43,323 nucleotides of DNA from positions 1 through 43,323 of the forward strand of contig NZ_LGUR01000256.1 of NCBI RefSeq assembly GCF_001270495.1. The letters run 5' to 3'. Source of the DNA: Streptomyces viridochromogenes. Lineage in GTDB: Bacteria > Actinomycetota > Actinomycetes > Streptomycetales > Streptomycetaceae. A model generated the notes under the pieces. The model saw only the letters and a program-made list of their open reading frames with translations, was not told where the DNA came from and searched no databases. The translations under genes were made by a program, and so were the position numbers. Positions 23,755 through 32,192 of this stretch are shown here, in pieces (position 1 is the stretch's first letter; every line of letters begins with the position of its first letter).

Positions 23755-25290
23755 TCACGACCCCGTCGGTGCCTTCGACCATTCCTCCGAAGCGCGGTCG
23801 AGCAGGAGCCCGCGGTCCCTCTCAAGGAGGAGTCCGCTCGCGATCAGGCGTGTGACCCGGGCGTCGTAGGTGCTGACGTAGTCGTCGAGCGAGCCGTAAC
23901 GCCGGCGCAGTTCGTCCGCCGTGTACGGCTGCCACCCCCCGTAGTTGCCGCACACCGCGGTGATGCTCGCCGTGGACACCGGAGCCACCGCGGGCGGAAC
24001 CGGTGAGCCGAGCGGCAAATCGGCCGCGGAAAAGCGCACTCCGCCGATCGGGAAACCGTCGGCGTCCGTCCGCGGCACCGTCACCTCCCGGCCAGGCAGG
24101 CCGTTGAGGAGTGCCGGATCGGCGGGACGCGCACCGGCTGTGAACACCTGCTCGGGCGGCATCTTCTCGCGCGGACCGCCGATGCCGAGACGGCGTTCCA
24201 ACGCCACGAGCAGGGCACGGCCGTACGGTTCGCTGTGCAGAGAACTGAGCGGGATCGGCTTTCCGTCATTGCAGCCGAAGCGCTGGAACGCGGTGTCCGC
24301 CGCGTCGGCGCTGATTGCCGGGTTGTGGGCGGCCGGCCAGTCGTAGCGGTGGTAGCCGTCGGCCGGGTCGGCCTGCCGGGAGACACTGGCCCGGAGCCGG
24401 TAGTAGTCCGTGTAGGCCGCCACGTCCACGAAGACGGGATCCGTCGCCGGCCGGCGCAGCACCTGCCCAGGAGCGAGCGGCACACCGTCCGGCCTCATGT
24501 AGGGCACCTGTGGCTGGCCGTCCGCCGCGGCGACGCCGTTGATCGCGAGCTGGTTGCCGGTGCCGTCCTGGGCGTAGGCGCCCTGGAAGACGCGTCCGCC
24601 GGCGTCGTTGAAGCCCTCGGCGACGAAGCTGGTGACGAACCAGCTGGCCTGGCTCAACCCCACGAGCAACCGGTGCTCGTACGCACCGAGTGGCGAATGC
24701 TCGCCTTCGAGCCGTCCGCTGCGCAGCAGCCGCCCGAAGTCACGGACGATGACCTGGCCGACGCCCTGGGCCGATTCCGGCACTCCCGGTGAGATGCCGG
24801 TCTGCCACTGGACCCGCGCGTAGGAGCGTCCTTCGGCGAACAGGAAGCCGTCGCCCATGCCCGCCGGGTACGAGACGTCCTGCGGGGCTCCTACGGGCGG
24901 CGGGTCCTGCATCGAGTTGTAGCCGTGGAGCAGCAGGGGAATGCCCCGGTTCTCCACCTCCACCACGACCTCGCTGCGCTGGTCCTGCCCGACCGGGCGG
25001 ATCAGCTCGAAGCCCGAGGTGTAGGTGTGGACCCCGTCGGTCCCGGCGGCCGAGTCGAGTCCCGCCACGGGTTCCTCGGCCGACACGGTTCCTGAGACGG
25101 TGCCGGCCAGCCGCTCGTACGGCACACCGCCGAACGTGCCCAGCGACTCCTTGCGCGTCACCTCGACGCCGGTGACGCGCGAGGAGCGTTCCTCGTCGGC
25201 TGGGGTGGGTGTCGCCGCCGTCGCCGTCACCGTCACCGGGAAGGCGAGGGACGAGGTGAGGGTGAGAGCCAGTAGCGTGCGTCGTTTCAC
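23755..25290 (-). CDS. Secreted alpha/beta-hydrolase-domain protein
   Basis: A 511-residue protein read from its own GTG (25290), which has AAGGAG five bases before it. A typical export signal follows (VKRRTLLALTLTSSLAFPVT, cleavage expected after about residue 27). The body resembles the large actinobacterial alpha/beta-hydrolase-domain proteins: PYERLAGTVSG, a GYNSMQDPP region, and a central GLSQASWF that has the look of a nucleophile elbow (GxSxA). Residues near DGVPLAP and GYHRYDWPAAHNP fit the same family. Role unknown. The preceding histidine kinase frame runs into this gene without a stop (see the kinase entry). It is the last gene of the streptophobe-regulator-kinase-hydrolase operon. 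Confidence 0.7.
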   Translation of the reverse strand: MKRRTLLALTLTSSLAFPVTVTATAATPTPADEERSSRVTGVEVTRKESLGTFGGVPYERLAGTVSGTVSAEEPVAGLDSAAGTDGVHTYTSGFELIRPVGQDQRSEVVVEVENRGIPLLLHGYNSMQDPPPVGAPQDVSYPAGMGDGFLFAEGRSYARVQWQTGISPGVPESAQGVGQVIVRDFGRLLRSGRLEGEHSPLGAYEHRLLVGLSQASWFVTSFVAEGFNDAGGRVFQGAYAQDGTGNQLAINGVAAADGQPQVPYMRPDGVPLAPGQVLRRPATDPVFVDVAAYTDYYRLRASVSRQADPADGYHRYDWPAAHNPAISADAADTAFQRFGCNDGKPIPLSSLHSEPYGRALLVALERRLGIGGPREKMPPEQVFTAGARPADPALLNGLPGREVTVPRTDADGFPIGGVRFSAADLPLGSPVPPAVAPVSTASITAVCGNYGGWQPYTADELRRRYGSLDDYVSTYDARVTRLIASGLLLERDRGLLLDRASEEWSKAPTGS

Positions 25291-26982
25291 GGGATCTCCT
25301 TGAATGTGGGGGATCAGTGGGGGGGTACAGCGGAGAGCCGCGCCGGCGGCCGAGGCGGCCGCCTGGGGCCGCACGGAGGTGCGCGGTTCGGTGCGAGGGT
25401 CTGGGGGTGGGGGCAGCAGGACGCGGAAGGTGGCGCCCCGGCCCGGTGCCGATCGCACGTCCACATGTCCCGCGTGCGCGGTGACCAGCGACTGGACGAT
25501 GGCCAGGCCGAGTCCCGCTCCCCCGGTGGCGCGGGTCCGTGAGGTGTCCGCGCGGTAGAAGCGTTCGAAGATGCGGTGGGCCTGTTCCTCGGTGAGGCCG
25601 GGGCCTTCGTCGGCGACCTCCAGGACCGCGTGGCCGCCGTCGGTGCCCACGCCGATGCGGATCGGCGTACCGGGTGGCGTGTGCCTGATGGCGTTGCCGA
25701 TCAGGTTGGTGACGACCTGGCGGAGGCGGGACTCGTCAGCGAGAGCGGGAGCGGAGGCCGGCGGGCCGTCGCCGTTCGGCCCGGTGAGGGTCACGGACCG
25801 GGCGGCGTCGAGCGCCCGTATGTCGTGGAGGGCGTCGGCCGCCAGGGTGCGCAGGTCCATCGGGGCGCAGTCCAGGCCCAGCGGGAACGGGTCGGGTGAA
25901 CCGGCTCCCTGTCCCGGGTCGCCGCCGACAGTTCTCAGGGACGGTTCGTCGAGCCTGGCGAGGAGCAGCATGTCTTCCACGAGCCGGGTGAGGCGTTCGG
26001 ACTCGCGGGCGATGCGGGCCATGGTGGCGTCGATGTCCTCGCGCTCGGGGAGAGCGCCCATGTGGTAGAGGTCGGTAAGGCCCTTGATGCCGGCCAGCGG
26101 GGTACGCAGTTCGTGGCCGGCGTCGGCGACGAAGCGGCCCATCCGCGCCTCGGACTCGGCACGGGCAGCGAAGGCGGCCTCTATCTGGCCGAGCATCCCG
26201 TTGAGTGCCGTGGCGAGGCGGCCGACCTCGGTGTTCGGCCCCGCCAGGGCCGGTACCCGGCGGGTCAGGTCCCCGTGTGCGATCTCGGCGGCGGTCCGTT
26301 CGATCCGGGACAGGGGCTTCAGGCCCGACCGCATGGCGAACCAGCCGGCCGCCACGAGCAGCCCGAGCAGGGCCAGTCCGGTGGTTTCGTAGACACGCCA
26401 CATGCGGTCCACGGTGGCGTCCACCTGGTCCATGGACGTGGCCACGACCACACTGCCGCCGTCGCCCGGCAGCGCCGCCCCGAGCGTGCTCCGTGCGGCC
26501 CCGTTGCCGGCCCGGGGCACGGCGATCACCCGCCACCGCCCCTCGCCCTGGCTGCTGTCGGCGGTGAAGGGGCGGCCTCCTCCGGCGGCGACCGCCTCAG
26601 AGTCCAGCTTCGGCAGCCGCGGACCGCGTGAGCTGCCGGAGCGCTTTCCGGCGAGGGAGTCGATGCTGCCCATGCTCGTCCCGTCAGCCCGGACGTAAGC
26701 GATGACCGGGTTGCCAAGGACTTCGGTGCTGAACTCGCCGAGGCCCGCCGGAGGGGTCCGCTCGGCACCACTCTCGGCGAGCCCCGGTGGCAGCAGGGCG
26801 AACACCTGTGCGGCGGCCCTGAGTTGGGTGTCGGCCCGGTCCTCCAGGTAGGTGCGCAAGGCGTTGCCGGTGACCAGGCTGAACGCGGTGAAACCCGCCG
26901 CGAGCAGAGCCGTCGCCAGCAGGAGCACCCTGCTGCGCAGCGAGGCCCGCGCCCATACCGTAAGGATGCGTCGACCGGTCAT
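23755..26982 (-). CDS. HAMP-domain sensor histidine kinase (MtrB/BaeS type), frame continuous with the downstream hydrolase
   Basis: Residues 1-~535 form a complete kinase: membrane helix at ~17-38, extracytoplasmic loop, second helix at ~200-217, HAMP, H-box FVADAGHELRTPLAGIKG with His290, N-box NLIGNAIRHTP, and G-boxes VADEGPGL and GAGLGLAIVQSL. The frame then passes a Pro-rich tail and continues through the hydrolase to 23755, giving 1075 residues. Just before the hydrolase ribosome binding site there is a run of seven C (plus-strand G 25319-25325); with six C the kinase would end at a TGA directly after it. So either the two genes are fused, or the tract is a sequencing or slippage error and the kinase ends near 25313. 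Its ATG overlaps the regulator stop (26979-26982). Confidence 0.75.
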   Translation of the reverse strand: MTGRRILTVWARASLRSRVLLLATALLAAGFTAFSLVTGNALRTYLEDRADTQLRAAAQVFALLPPGLAESGAERTPPAGLGEFSTEVLGNPVIAYVRADGTSMGSIDSLAGKRSGSSRGPRLPKLDSEAVAAGGGRPFTADSSQGEGRWRVIAVPRAGNGAARSTLGAALPGDGGSVVVATSMDQVDATVDRMWRVYETTGLALLGLLVAAGWFAMRSGLKPLSRIERTAAEIAHGDLTRRVPALAGPNTEVGRLATALNGMLGQIEAAFAARAESEARMGRFVADAGHELRTPLAGIKGLTDLYHMGALPEREDIDATMARIARESERLTRLVEDMLLLARLDEPSLRTVGGDPGQGAGSPDPFPLGLDCAPMDLRTLAADALHDIRALDAARSVTLTGPNGDGPPASAPALADESRLRQVVTNLIGNAIRHTPPGTPIRIGVGTDGGHAVLEVADEGPGLTEEQAHRIFERFYRADTSRTRATGGAGLGLAIVQSLVTAHAGHVDVRSAPGRGATFRVLLPPPPDPRTEPRTSVRPQAAASAAGAALRCTPPLIPHIQGDPVKRRTLLALTLTSSLAFPVTVTATAATPTPADEERSSRVTGVEVTRKESLGTFGGVPYERLAGTVSGTVSAEEPVAGLDSAAGTDGVHTYTSGFELIRPVGQDQRSEVVVEVENRGIPLLLHGYNSMQDPPPVGAPQDVSYPAGMGDGFLFAEGRSYARVQWQTGISPGVPESAQGVGQVIVRDFGRLLRSGRLEGEHSPLGAYEHRLLVGLSQASWFVTSFVAEGFNDAGGRVFQGAYAQDGTGNQLAINGVAAADGQPQVPYMRPDGVPLAPGQVLRRPATDPVFVDVAAYTDYYRLRASVSRQADPADGYHRYDWPAAHNPAISADAADTAFQRFGCNDGKPIPLSSLHSEPYGRALLVALERRLGIGGPREKMPPEQVFTAGARPADPALLNGLPGREVTVPRTDADGFPIGGVRFSAADLPLGSPVPPAVAPVSTASITAVCGNYGGWQPYTADELRRRYGSLDDYVSTYDARVTRLIASGLLLERDRGLLLDRASEEWSKAPTGS

Positions 26983-27752
26983 GTCTTCGGGCCCCGCAGC
27001 ACGTAGCCGACGCCGTGCACCGTGTGGATCAGCTTCGGGCCGCCGTTGTCGATCTTCCGGCGCAGGTAACTGATGTAGGTGTCGACGATGCCGGTGTCAC
27101 CGCCGAAGTCGTAGTCCCACACCCGTTCGAGGATCAGTGCCCTGGGGACGGTGCGTCCCGCGTTGGCCATCAGGGTGTACAGGAGCCGGAACTCGGTCGG
27201 TGACAGGCGTATCGGCTGCCCGGCCCGCGTGGTCTGGACTCCCTCCGGGTCGAGTTCCAGATCGGCCACGCGCAGTACGGCGCCGGGGTCGCCGTTCGTG
27301 CGGCGCAGCACCGCGCGGACGCGTGCGATCAGCTCCTGCAGATCGAACGGCTTGGTCACGTAGTCGTCTCCGCCGAGGACGAGGCCCTCGATCTTGTCCC
27401 GCGTCGTGTCCCGGGCGGTCAGGAACACCACCGGGATGTGTCCCCGCACGGCCGTCCTGCCGGACCGGGGCCGCTCACGCAGGCTCCGGATCACCTCGAA
27501 GCCGTCCATGTCGGGGAGCATCACGTCCAGCAGGACGAGATCGGGCGACACGGCACGCGCCTGCTCCAGGGCCTCCTGTCCGGTGCCAGCCGCGGCCACG
27601 GTGAAGCCCGCGTGGCGCAGAGCGGCGCACAGCAGTTCCCGTACGGTCGGTTCGTCGTCGACGACCAGCAGGTCCACGTCGGCCGTGTCGTCCTGGGCAG
27701 GGGTGAGCCAACAGTCCGTCGCGGACGGGGGAGGTCGGTCAGCGGTTGCCAA
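26979..27752 (-). CDS. OmpR/PhoB-family response regulator
   Basis: A 257-residue regulator: receiver (VDLLVVDDEPTVRELL, phosphoacceptor Asp in LVLLDVMLPDMDG, Lys in YVTKPFD) and a winged-helix effector domain (LRVADLELDPEG start, RLSPTEFRLLYTLM, VDTYISYLRRKID, GVGYVLRG end). I chose TTG 27752 because GGAG lies eight bases before it and upstream codons lack conservation; it overlaps the streptophobe gene end by 14 bases. The stop overlaps the kinase start. The pair with the following HAMP kinase is clear from the ATGA coupling. Confidence 0.9.
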   Translation of the reverse strand: MATADRPPPSATDCWLTPAQDDTADVDLLVVDDEPTVRELLCAALRHAGFTVAAAGTGQEALEQARAVSPDLVLLDVMLPDMDGFEVIRSLRERPRSGRTAVRGHIPVVFLTARDTTRDKIEGLVLGGDDYVTKPFDLQELIARVRAVLRRTNGDPGAVLRVADLELDPEGVQTTRAGQPIRLSPTEFRLLYTLMANAGRTVPRALILERVWDYDFGGDTGIVDTYISYLRRKIDNGGPKLIHTVHGVGYVLRGPKT

Positions 27753-29334
27753 GTGAGTTCTCCAAGGGGCCGGATCCAACACCGTGTGCCGTCGCGCCCG
27801 GGACGTCCGCGAGGTGCTCGCCGACCGGGGCAACCGGGGTGTTGCGCGGGATCGTACGGAATGGGCGTGTCTGCCCGCCGTGAAGACCGTGCAGCACACT
27901 GCCCACGAAGCCGGCCGCCGCTCCGGCGAGCAGTCCCAGCAGCGCGGCCAGCGGCACGCTGCCGCTGAATCCGGCCTGTGTGCCGCCCATCTCGCTGCCG
28001 AACATGGTCGCCGAGATCCGGCCGGATGCCTGCGTGAGCCAGGCCGTCAGGCCCAGGGCCACGCCCAGGACGACCCCGAGGCGTGCTGCCGGTGCGAGGT
28101 GCTGCCCATGGCGTGTCCGGTGGACGCTCGGGGCGTGGGCCGGTGTCCGCGCCGCGGCCCGTGCCGCCGCGTAACCGCAGGCCAGCAGGGCGAGACCAGT
28201 CACCAGCAGGGCCAGGAGCCACAGCGGCCAGCCCCCTGCCGACAGGTCCCTGAGGTGCTCGACGCGGTCGGGACGCGCCTGCGCCTGCGCGCCGCCCAGC
28301 CTGCGCAGCAGCGAGGCGAGCGGGTTGCCGTCCTCGCTCTGCGCCTGGTGTGTCAAGGCCGTCCAGGAGACGCCCAGGCCCAGCGTCACGAAGACGACCA
28401 CCGCGTCGGGGGCCAGCAGGAGGGCGGCGCCGGCGGCGGTCGCGCCCTTACCGCCGACGACGATGCCGACGAACACGACGGCGATCAGCGGAACGACGGT
28501 CATCAGCAGGAGCATGCGCGCGACCGCCGAGACGCTCGGCGCCCACGCGGCACGCAGTCGGCCGGTCTGCCATGGCAGCGGCAGGTGGGCGCGCCGGGTG
28601 ATCAGGCAGCCGAGGGCGATCACCACGGCCACCCACAAAAGCCCGCCCAGTACGGCCGAACCGGCCTGGACCTGATAGTTCATCACCATGTCCCGGGACA
28701 TGGTGGAGCCACCGCCCAGACGCCGGCCGAGTCCGCCGCCGAACAGATCGCCCAGCGGGCTGTTGCCGATGCCGAGTCCTCCTGACGTGGAGTCCTCGCC
28801 GCGCATTCCGCTCATCGCGGACGCCGGCATGCGGAAGGAGCCTTCCGCGAGTTTGGCCACGACCAGGAAGCCCAGCAGGGCCGTCACCGCGGCCCCGGCG
28901 GTCCGCGCGGCCAGCTCACCCGCGGTGGGCAGCCGGCGCCGCATCCGCCACGAGAACGCCAGCCACAGCACCATGGCGCCGAGCAGGGTCACCCCGAACG
29001 GCACGGCGTCGACCGTGCCGCTCATGGTCGGGCTCAGCCCACCGCCGCCCAGCAGGTTCGAAAGCCCTCCGGAGCCCTCCGCCCCGGAGGACGCCGCCGA
29101 GCTCACCGAGCCCCCGACGGCCATGGCCGTCACCGTGAGCGCCAGGGACCACAGCGATCCGAGGGATTCCGCGTCCAGCAGCCACAGGGCCAGTGCGGAG
29201 ACGGCCACCATGGCGATGAGGGCGCACAGGGCGGCCGCCGCCCCCTCCAGGGCGTTCTCCAACGGGCTTTCGGGGCGGGCGGGCGCGGCCTGTGGCGACC
29301 TTCCCTGCCTGGGTTCGACGGTGATGGCAGTCAT
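27739..29334 (-). CDS. Streptophobe family membrane protein
   Basis: A 531-residue, very hydrophobic protein with about ten membrane helices, Gly/Ala-rich loops (for example FGGGLGRRLGGGS) and an N-terminal helix ALCALIAMVAVSALALWLLD. These features match the streptophobe family, a group of uncharacterised, extremely hydrophobic Streptomyces proteins. The ATG at 29334 has GCGGAG about ten bases upstream; longer starts (to 29565) add a segment without a membrane helix. Its end overlaps the OmpR regulator start, suggesting that the two-component system monitors or controls it. Function unknown. Confidence 0.75.
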   Translation of the reverse strand: MTAITVEPRQGRSPQAAPARPESPLENALEGAAAALCALIAMVAVSALALWLLDAESLGSLWSLALTVTAMAVGGSVSSAASSGAEGSGGLSNLLGGGGLSPTMSGTVDAVPFGVTLLGAMVLWLAFSWRMRRRLPTAGELAARTAGAAVTALLGFLVVAKLAEGSFRMPASAMSGMRGEDSTSGGLGIGNSPLGDLFGGGLGRRLGGGSTMSRDMVMNYQVQAGSAVLGGLLWVAVVIALGCLITRRAHLPLPWQTGRLRAAWAPSVSAVARMLLLMTVVPLIAVVFVGIVVGGKGATAAGAALLLAPDAVVVFVTLGLGVSWTALTHQAQSEDGNPLASLLRRLGGAQAQARPDRVEHLRDLSAGGWPLWLLALLVTGLALLACGYAAARAAARTPAHAPSVHRTRHGQHLAPAARLGVVLGVALGLTAWLTQASGRISATMFGSEMGGTQAGFSGSVPLAALLGLLAGAAAGFVGSVLHGLHGGQTRPFRTIPRNTPVAPVGEHLADVPGATAHGVGSGPLENSLGNR

Positions 29335-29441
29335 CTCAGTGGTACTCCGCTGTGTTTCGGTGACGCACGCGGCGCAGGGCCGCGTGTCGTTGGGCTCGAC
29401 CAGCCTGTCCGCCGCGCATGAGACGTTTCGGAGAGGTTCTG

Positions 29442-29525
29442 GGAGTTCTCCGGGAATCCGCGGCACCAGCCCAGGGCCGGAGCGTCCGCCGCACGTGCCG
29501 AACGCTCCGACTCCCGGAAAACTCC
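29442..29525. promoter_or_regulatory. Nested inverted repeats upstream of the streptophobe operon
   Basis: GGAGTTCTCCGGGA (29442-29455) and TCCCGGAAAACTCC (29512-29525) are complementary except at one position. Inside them a second dyad, CGGAGCGT (29478-29485) and ACGCTCCG (29502-29509), is perfect. The structure lies 108-191 bases upstream of the operon start, a place suited to a promoter/operator or a long folded leader. Confidence 0.45.
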
Positions 29526-29550
29526 AAGGATTTGTGTTACGGCTCCCCTG

Positions 29551-29577
29551 CGTCACCGCGCGCACTGCCTGGTGACG
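29551..29577. terminator. Stem-loop after the SDR/ALDH genes
   Basis: CGTCACC (29551-29557) pairs with GGTGACG (29571-29577). It lies eight bases beyond the stop of the minus-strand SDR gene, so it probably ends the ALDH-SDR transcript. Confidence 0.5.
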
Positions 29578-29584
29578 GGTGCAC

Positions 29585-30325
29585 TCAGCGGAGCAGCGAG
29601 CCCCAGCCGCCGTCGATCGGAACGGCCAGCCCGGTGAGATAGGACGAGCGCTCCGAGGCGAGGAACAGAGCCAGTTCGGCGACCTCCTGAGGGGTGCCGC
29701 CGCGTTGCATCGCCGGCTTCTGGAGCTTCTCCGGGGCCGCCTGGACCGCGTTCTGGCCCATGTCGGTAAGGATGATGCCGGGGCAGAGCGAGTTGGCGCG
29801 GATCCCGTCGGTGGCGTACTCGGTCGCCGCTGCCCGGGTCAGTGCGATGACGCCCGCCTTGGCGGCCGAGTAGACACCGGCATAGGCGCCGGAGGTGGCC
29901 AGGGCGGCCAGCGAGGCCCAGTTGACGATCGCGCCGCCGCCGGTGGCGCGCATGGTACGGATACCGTGCTTGGTGCCGAGGAACACGCCCTTGAGGTCCA
30001 CGGCCATGATCCGGTCGTACATCTCCAGGGTCGAGTCGGCGAGCGGTGCTCCGTCGGCGATGCCCGCCACGTTCAGTACGGCGTCCACGCGGCCGAACTC
30101 GCGTACCGCTGTCTCGAACATCGCGACGACGTGGTCCTCCTGCGAGACATCGCAGTGGACGGGTACGACCGCCTCGCCGAGCTCGGCCGCGGTGTCCTTC
30201 TCCTTTCCGCTGATGTCGGCGGCGACGACCTTGGCACCGTGCTGGACGAACAGCTCCGCGCAGGCTTTGGCCATGCCGGCGCCGGCTCCGGTGATCACTG
30301 CGACCTTGCCGTCCATGTCACCCAT
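29585..30325 (-). CDS. SDR-family oxidoreductase of the P450 cluster
   Basis: A 246-residue classical SDR. The cofactor motif is TGAGAGMA (12-19), with Ala where the third Gly is usual; Asp37 (VVAADIS) favours NAD; NVAG (85-88) replaces the common NNAG. The active site is Ser138, Tyr152, Lys156 (VYSAAKAG). The C-terminal part (PGIILTDMGQ) is normal. It likely oxidises a hydroxyl group introduced by a P450. It lies 93 bases downstream of the aldehyde dehydrogenase on the same strand, a probable operon. ATG 30325 is preceded by GAAGGAG. Confidence 0.88.
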   Translation of the reverse strand: MGDMDGKVAVITGAGAGMAKACAELFVQHGAKVVAADISGKEKDTAAELGEAVVPVHCDVSQEDHVVAMFETAVREFGRVDAVLNVAGIADGAPLADSTLEMYDRIMAVDLKGVFLGTKHGIRTMRATGGGAIVNWASLAALATSGAYAGVYSAAKAGVIALTRAAATEYATDGIRANSLCPGIILTDMGQNAVQAAPEKLQKPAMQRGGTPQEVAELALFLASERSSYLTGLAVPIDGGWGSLLR

Positions 30326-30418
30326 GTGTTTTCTCCTTCGTTGTGGTGGGGGCGTTGTGGTGGGGCAGATCTGCCGAGGGCTAGTCGGCAGGCGTTGGTA
30401 CGGATGTGTGCCGGGGTG

Positions 30419-31858
30419 TCAGGCCTTGATGACGGCGGCCTTCTCCCGGGTGAACTCCAGGACGGCGTCGTGGCCGTAGCCGCTGTCCTTCACGCCGCTG
30501 AACGGCAGCTCGTACCGCGTCTGGCGGTAGGCGTTGACCCACACGTTGCCCGCGTCGAGGTCGCGGACGAAGCGGTGGGCACGGGCCAGGTCACGGGTCC
30601 ACACCCCGGAAGCCAGGCCGTAACGGCTGTCGTTGGCCAGAGCCAGGGCCTCGTCGTCGGTGTCAAAGGGGATGATCACGGCGACGGGGCCGAAGATCTC
30701 CTCCTGACAGATGCTCAGCGAGTTGTCCGTGGTGGTGAAGAGGGTGGGTTCGACCCAGTAGCCCCCCGGCAGTTCGGGGACCAGTTCCGGGCCGTGCCGA
30801 CCGCCGAAGACCAACTCGGCTTCCTGCGCACCGGACTTGAGGTAGCCGACGACACGGTCGTACTGCTCCCGGGAGATGAGGGGGCCCATGGTGGTGGCGT
30901 CGTCGGCCGGGTTGCCCAGGACGATGTCCTCGACGATCGCGCGGATGCGCTTCAGCATCTCGTCGAGGACCGGCCGCTGGACGAGGATCCGGGATCCGGC
31001 CACGCACACCTGTCCCGCGTTGCCGGTGAAGATGGACTCGACCGTCACGCCCTGCGCCGCCGCGTCGACGTCGGCATCGGCGAAGACGATGTTGGGGGAC
31101 TTCCCCCCGAGTTCGAAGATGCTCGGGGTGAGGGTGTCGGCCGCCGCCCGCTGGATGGCCCGGCCGGTCTGCGTCGACCCGGTCATGGTGACCTTGCGAA
31201 CGTCCCGGTGCCGGACGAGGGGATCGCCCACCTCCTCGCCGGTTCCGGAGACAATGTTCAGGACCCCAGGCGGCAGCACCTCGGCGACGAGCTCGGCGAA
31301 GCGCAGCGATGACACGCTCGCCTGCTCCGGGGGTTTGACGACCACCGTGTTGCCCGCCGCGAGCGCCATGGCGGCCTTGTTGCACAGCATCGCCAGCGGC
31401 GCGTTCCACGGAACGATCGCCGCGACGACTCCGTAGGGCTCGCGCCGGGTGAAGCCGAAGCTGGTCGGGTCGAGCACGACGCTGTCGCCGGTGACCGCCT
31501 CCAGCGTCCGGCCCGCGGCCTGGTTCCACACGAACGCCATGCCGATTCCGGCGCGTTGGATGTTCTCGCCGAGGAGACGGCCGTTGTCGCGGGTCTCCAG
31601 ACGGGCCAGTTCCTCACCGTGTTCGGCGAAGGCCTTCGCCACCTGCTGCAGGTAGAAGCCGCGGACCGCCGCCGGCAGCGCCGACCAGCCGGGGAAGGCC
31701 TCCTTCGCGGCGGCGACCGCGGCGTCCACGTCCGCCTGGCCGCCAGCGGGGATCCGGGCCCAGACCTCACCGGTCGCCGGGTTCTCCGCGTCGAGCCATC
31801 GCCCCGACTCCGGTGGTCGCAGCGTGCCGCCGATCAGGTTCCGATACGCCTCAGTCAT
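30419..31858 (-). CDS. Aldehyde dehydrogenase family protein
   Basis: A 479-residue NAD(P)-dependent aldehyde dehydrogenase with all catalytic residues: Asn152 (VPWNAPL), Glu249 (ELGGKSP), Cys285 (GQVCVAGSR), and the cofactor-binding GSTQTG (227-232). No signal peptide. It oxidises an aldehyde to the acid; with the SDR downstream and the P450 system divergent, an alcohol-aldehyde-acid sequence is the likely use. I chose ATG 31858 (MTEAYRNLIGG) with GAGGCGA upstream over a longer frame to 31939. Confidence 0.93.
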   Translation of the reverse strand: MTEAYRNLIGGTLRPPESGRWLDAENPATGEVWARIPAGGQADVDAAVAAAKEAFPGWSALPAAVRGFYLQQVAKAFAEHGEELARLETRDNGRLLGENIQRAGIGMAFVWNQAAGRTLEAVTGDSVVLDPTSFGFTRREPYGVVAAIVPWNAPLAMLCNKAAMALAAGNTVVVKPPEQASVSSLRFAELVAEVLPPGVLNIVSGTGEEVGDPLVRHRDVRKVTMTGSTQTGRAIQRAAADTLTPSIFELGGKSPNIVFADADVDAAAQGVTVESIFTGNAGQVCVAGSRILVQRPVLDEMLKRIRAIVEDIVLGNPADDATTMGPLISREQYDRVVGYLKSGAQEAELVFGGRHGPELVPELPGGYWVEPTLFTTTDNSLSICQEEIFGPVAVIIPFDTDDEALALANDSRYGLASGVWTRDLARAHRFVRDLDAGNVWVNAYRQTRYELPFSGVKDSGYGHDAVLEFTREKAAVIKA

Positions 31859-31967
31859 GCTTCGCCTCTTTCCGGGAGTGAACTGGCCTCCGCCCACGAG
31901 AGGGGCGGGGCGGAACGCCATGTGGCGCAGGGGGCGCACGCCATGACGTCCAGGGCCTGAAGCCGCT

Positions 31968-31991
31968 AAAACGATTGGAAGCTATCGTTTT
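31968..31991. promoter_or_regulatory. 24-bp dyad operator candidate in the divergent ALDH/ferredoxin-reductase promoter
   Basis: AAAACGAT (31968-31975) and ATCGTTTT (31984-31991) are perfect inverted repeats with an 8-base spacer. The AT-rich arms stand out in this GC-rich region. Its place between the divergent ALDH (31858) and ferredoxin reductase (32240) genes suits a TetR-type operator; a half-site-like CGATAGC occurs again before the second P450 gene (35592-35598), complementary to GCTATCG here. Confidence 0.55.
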
Positions 31992-32192
31992 TTGGAAGGA
32001 GGCGTCAACGAGCAGAAACCGCACTCCACGTGGCTTTTTCTCGTTCGTTCTTACGGATGCGACCCGCGGATGACGGATCCAACGCCACTTACTTCTCAGG
32101 TAGGTTGTTCCGCGACCCCCACCAGGTGAGAGTGGCTATCAGTACGGAGAGCCGAGCGGTTCCTCGCAACGGCTCAGCAAAGGAGACATCTG

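Noticed and set aside
30336..30365. Short repeated GTTGTGGTGGGG units between the SDR and ALDH genes, considered as a CRISPR-like or regulatory array
   Set aside because: Only two units exist, in a short G-rich linker; no spacers, no cas genes, no dyad.
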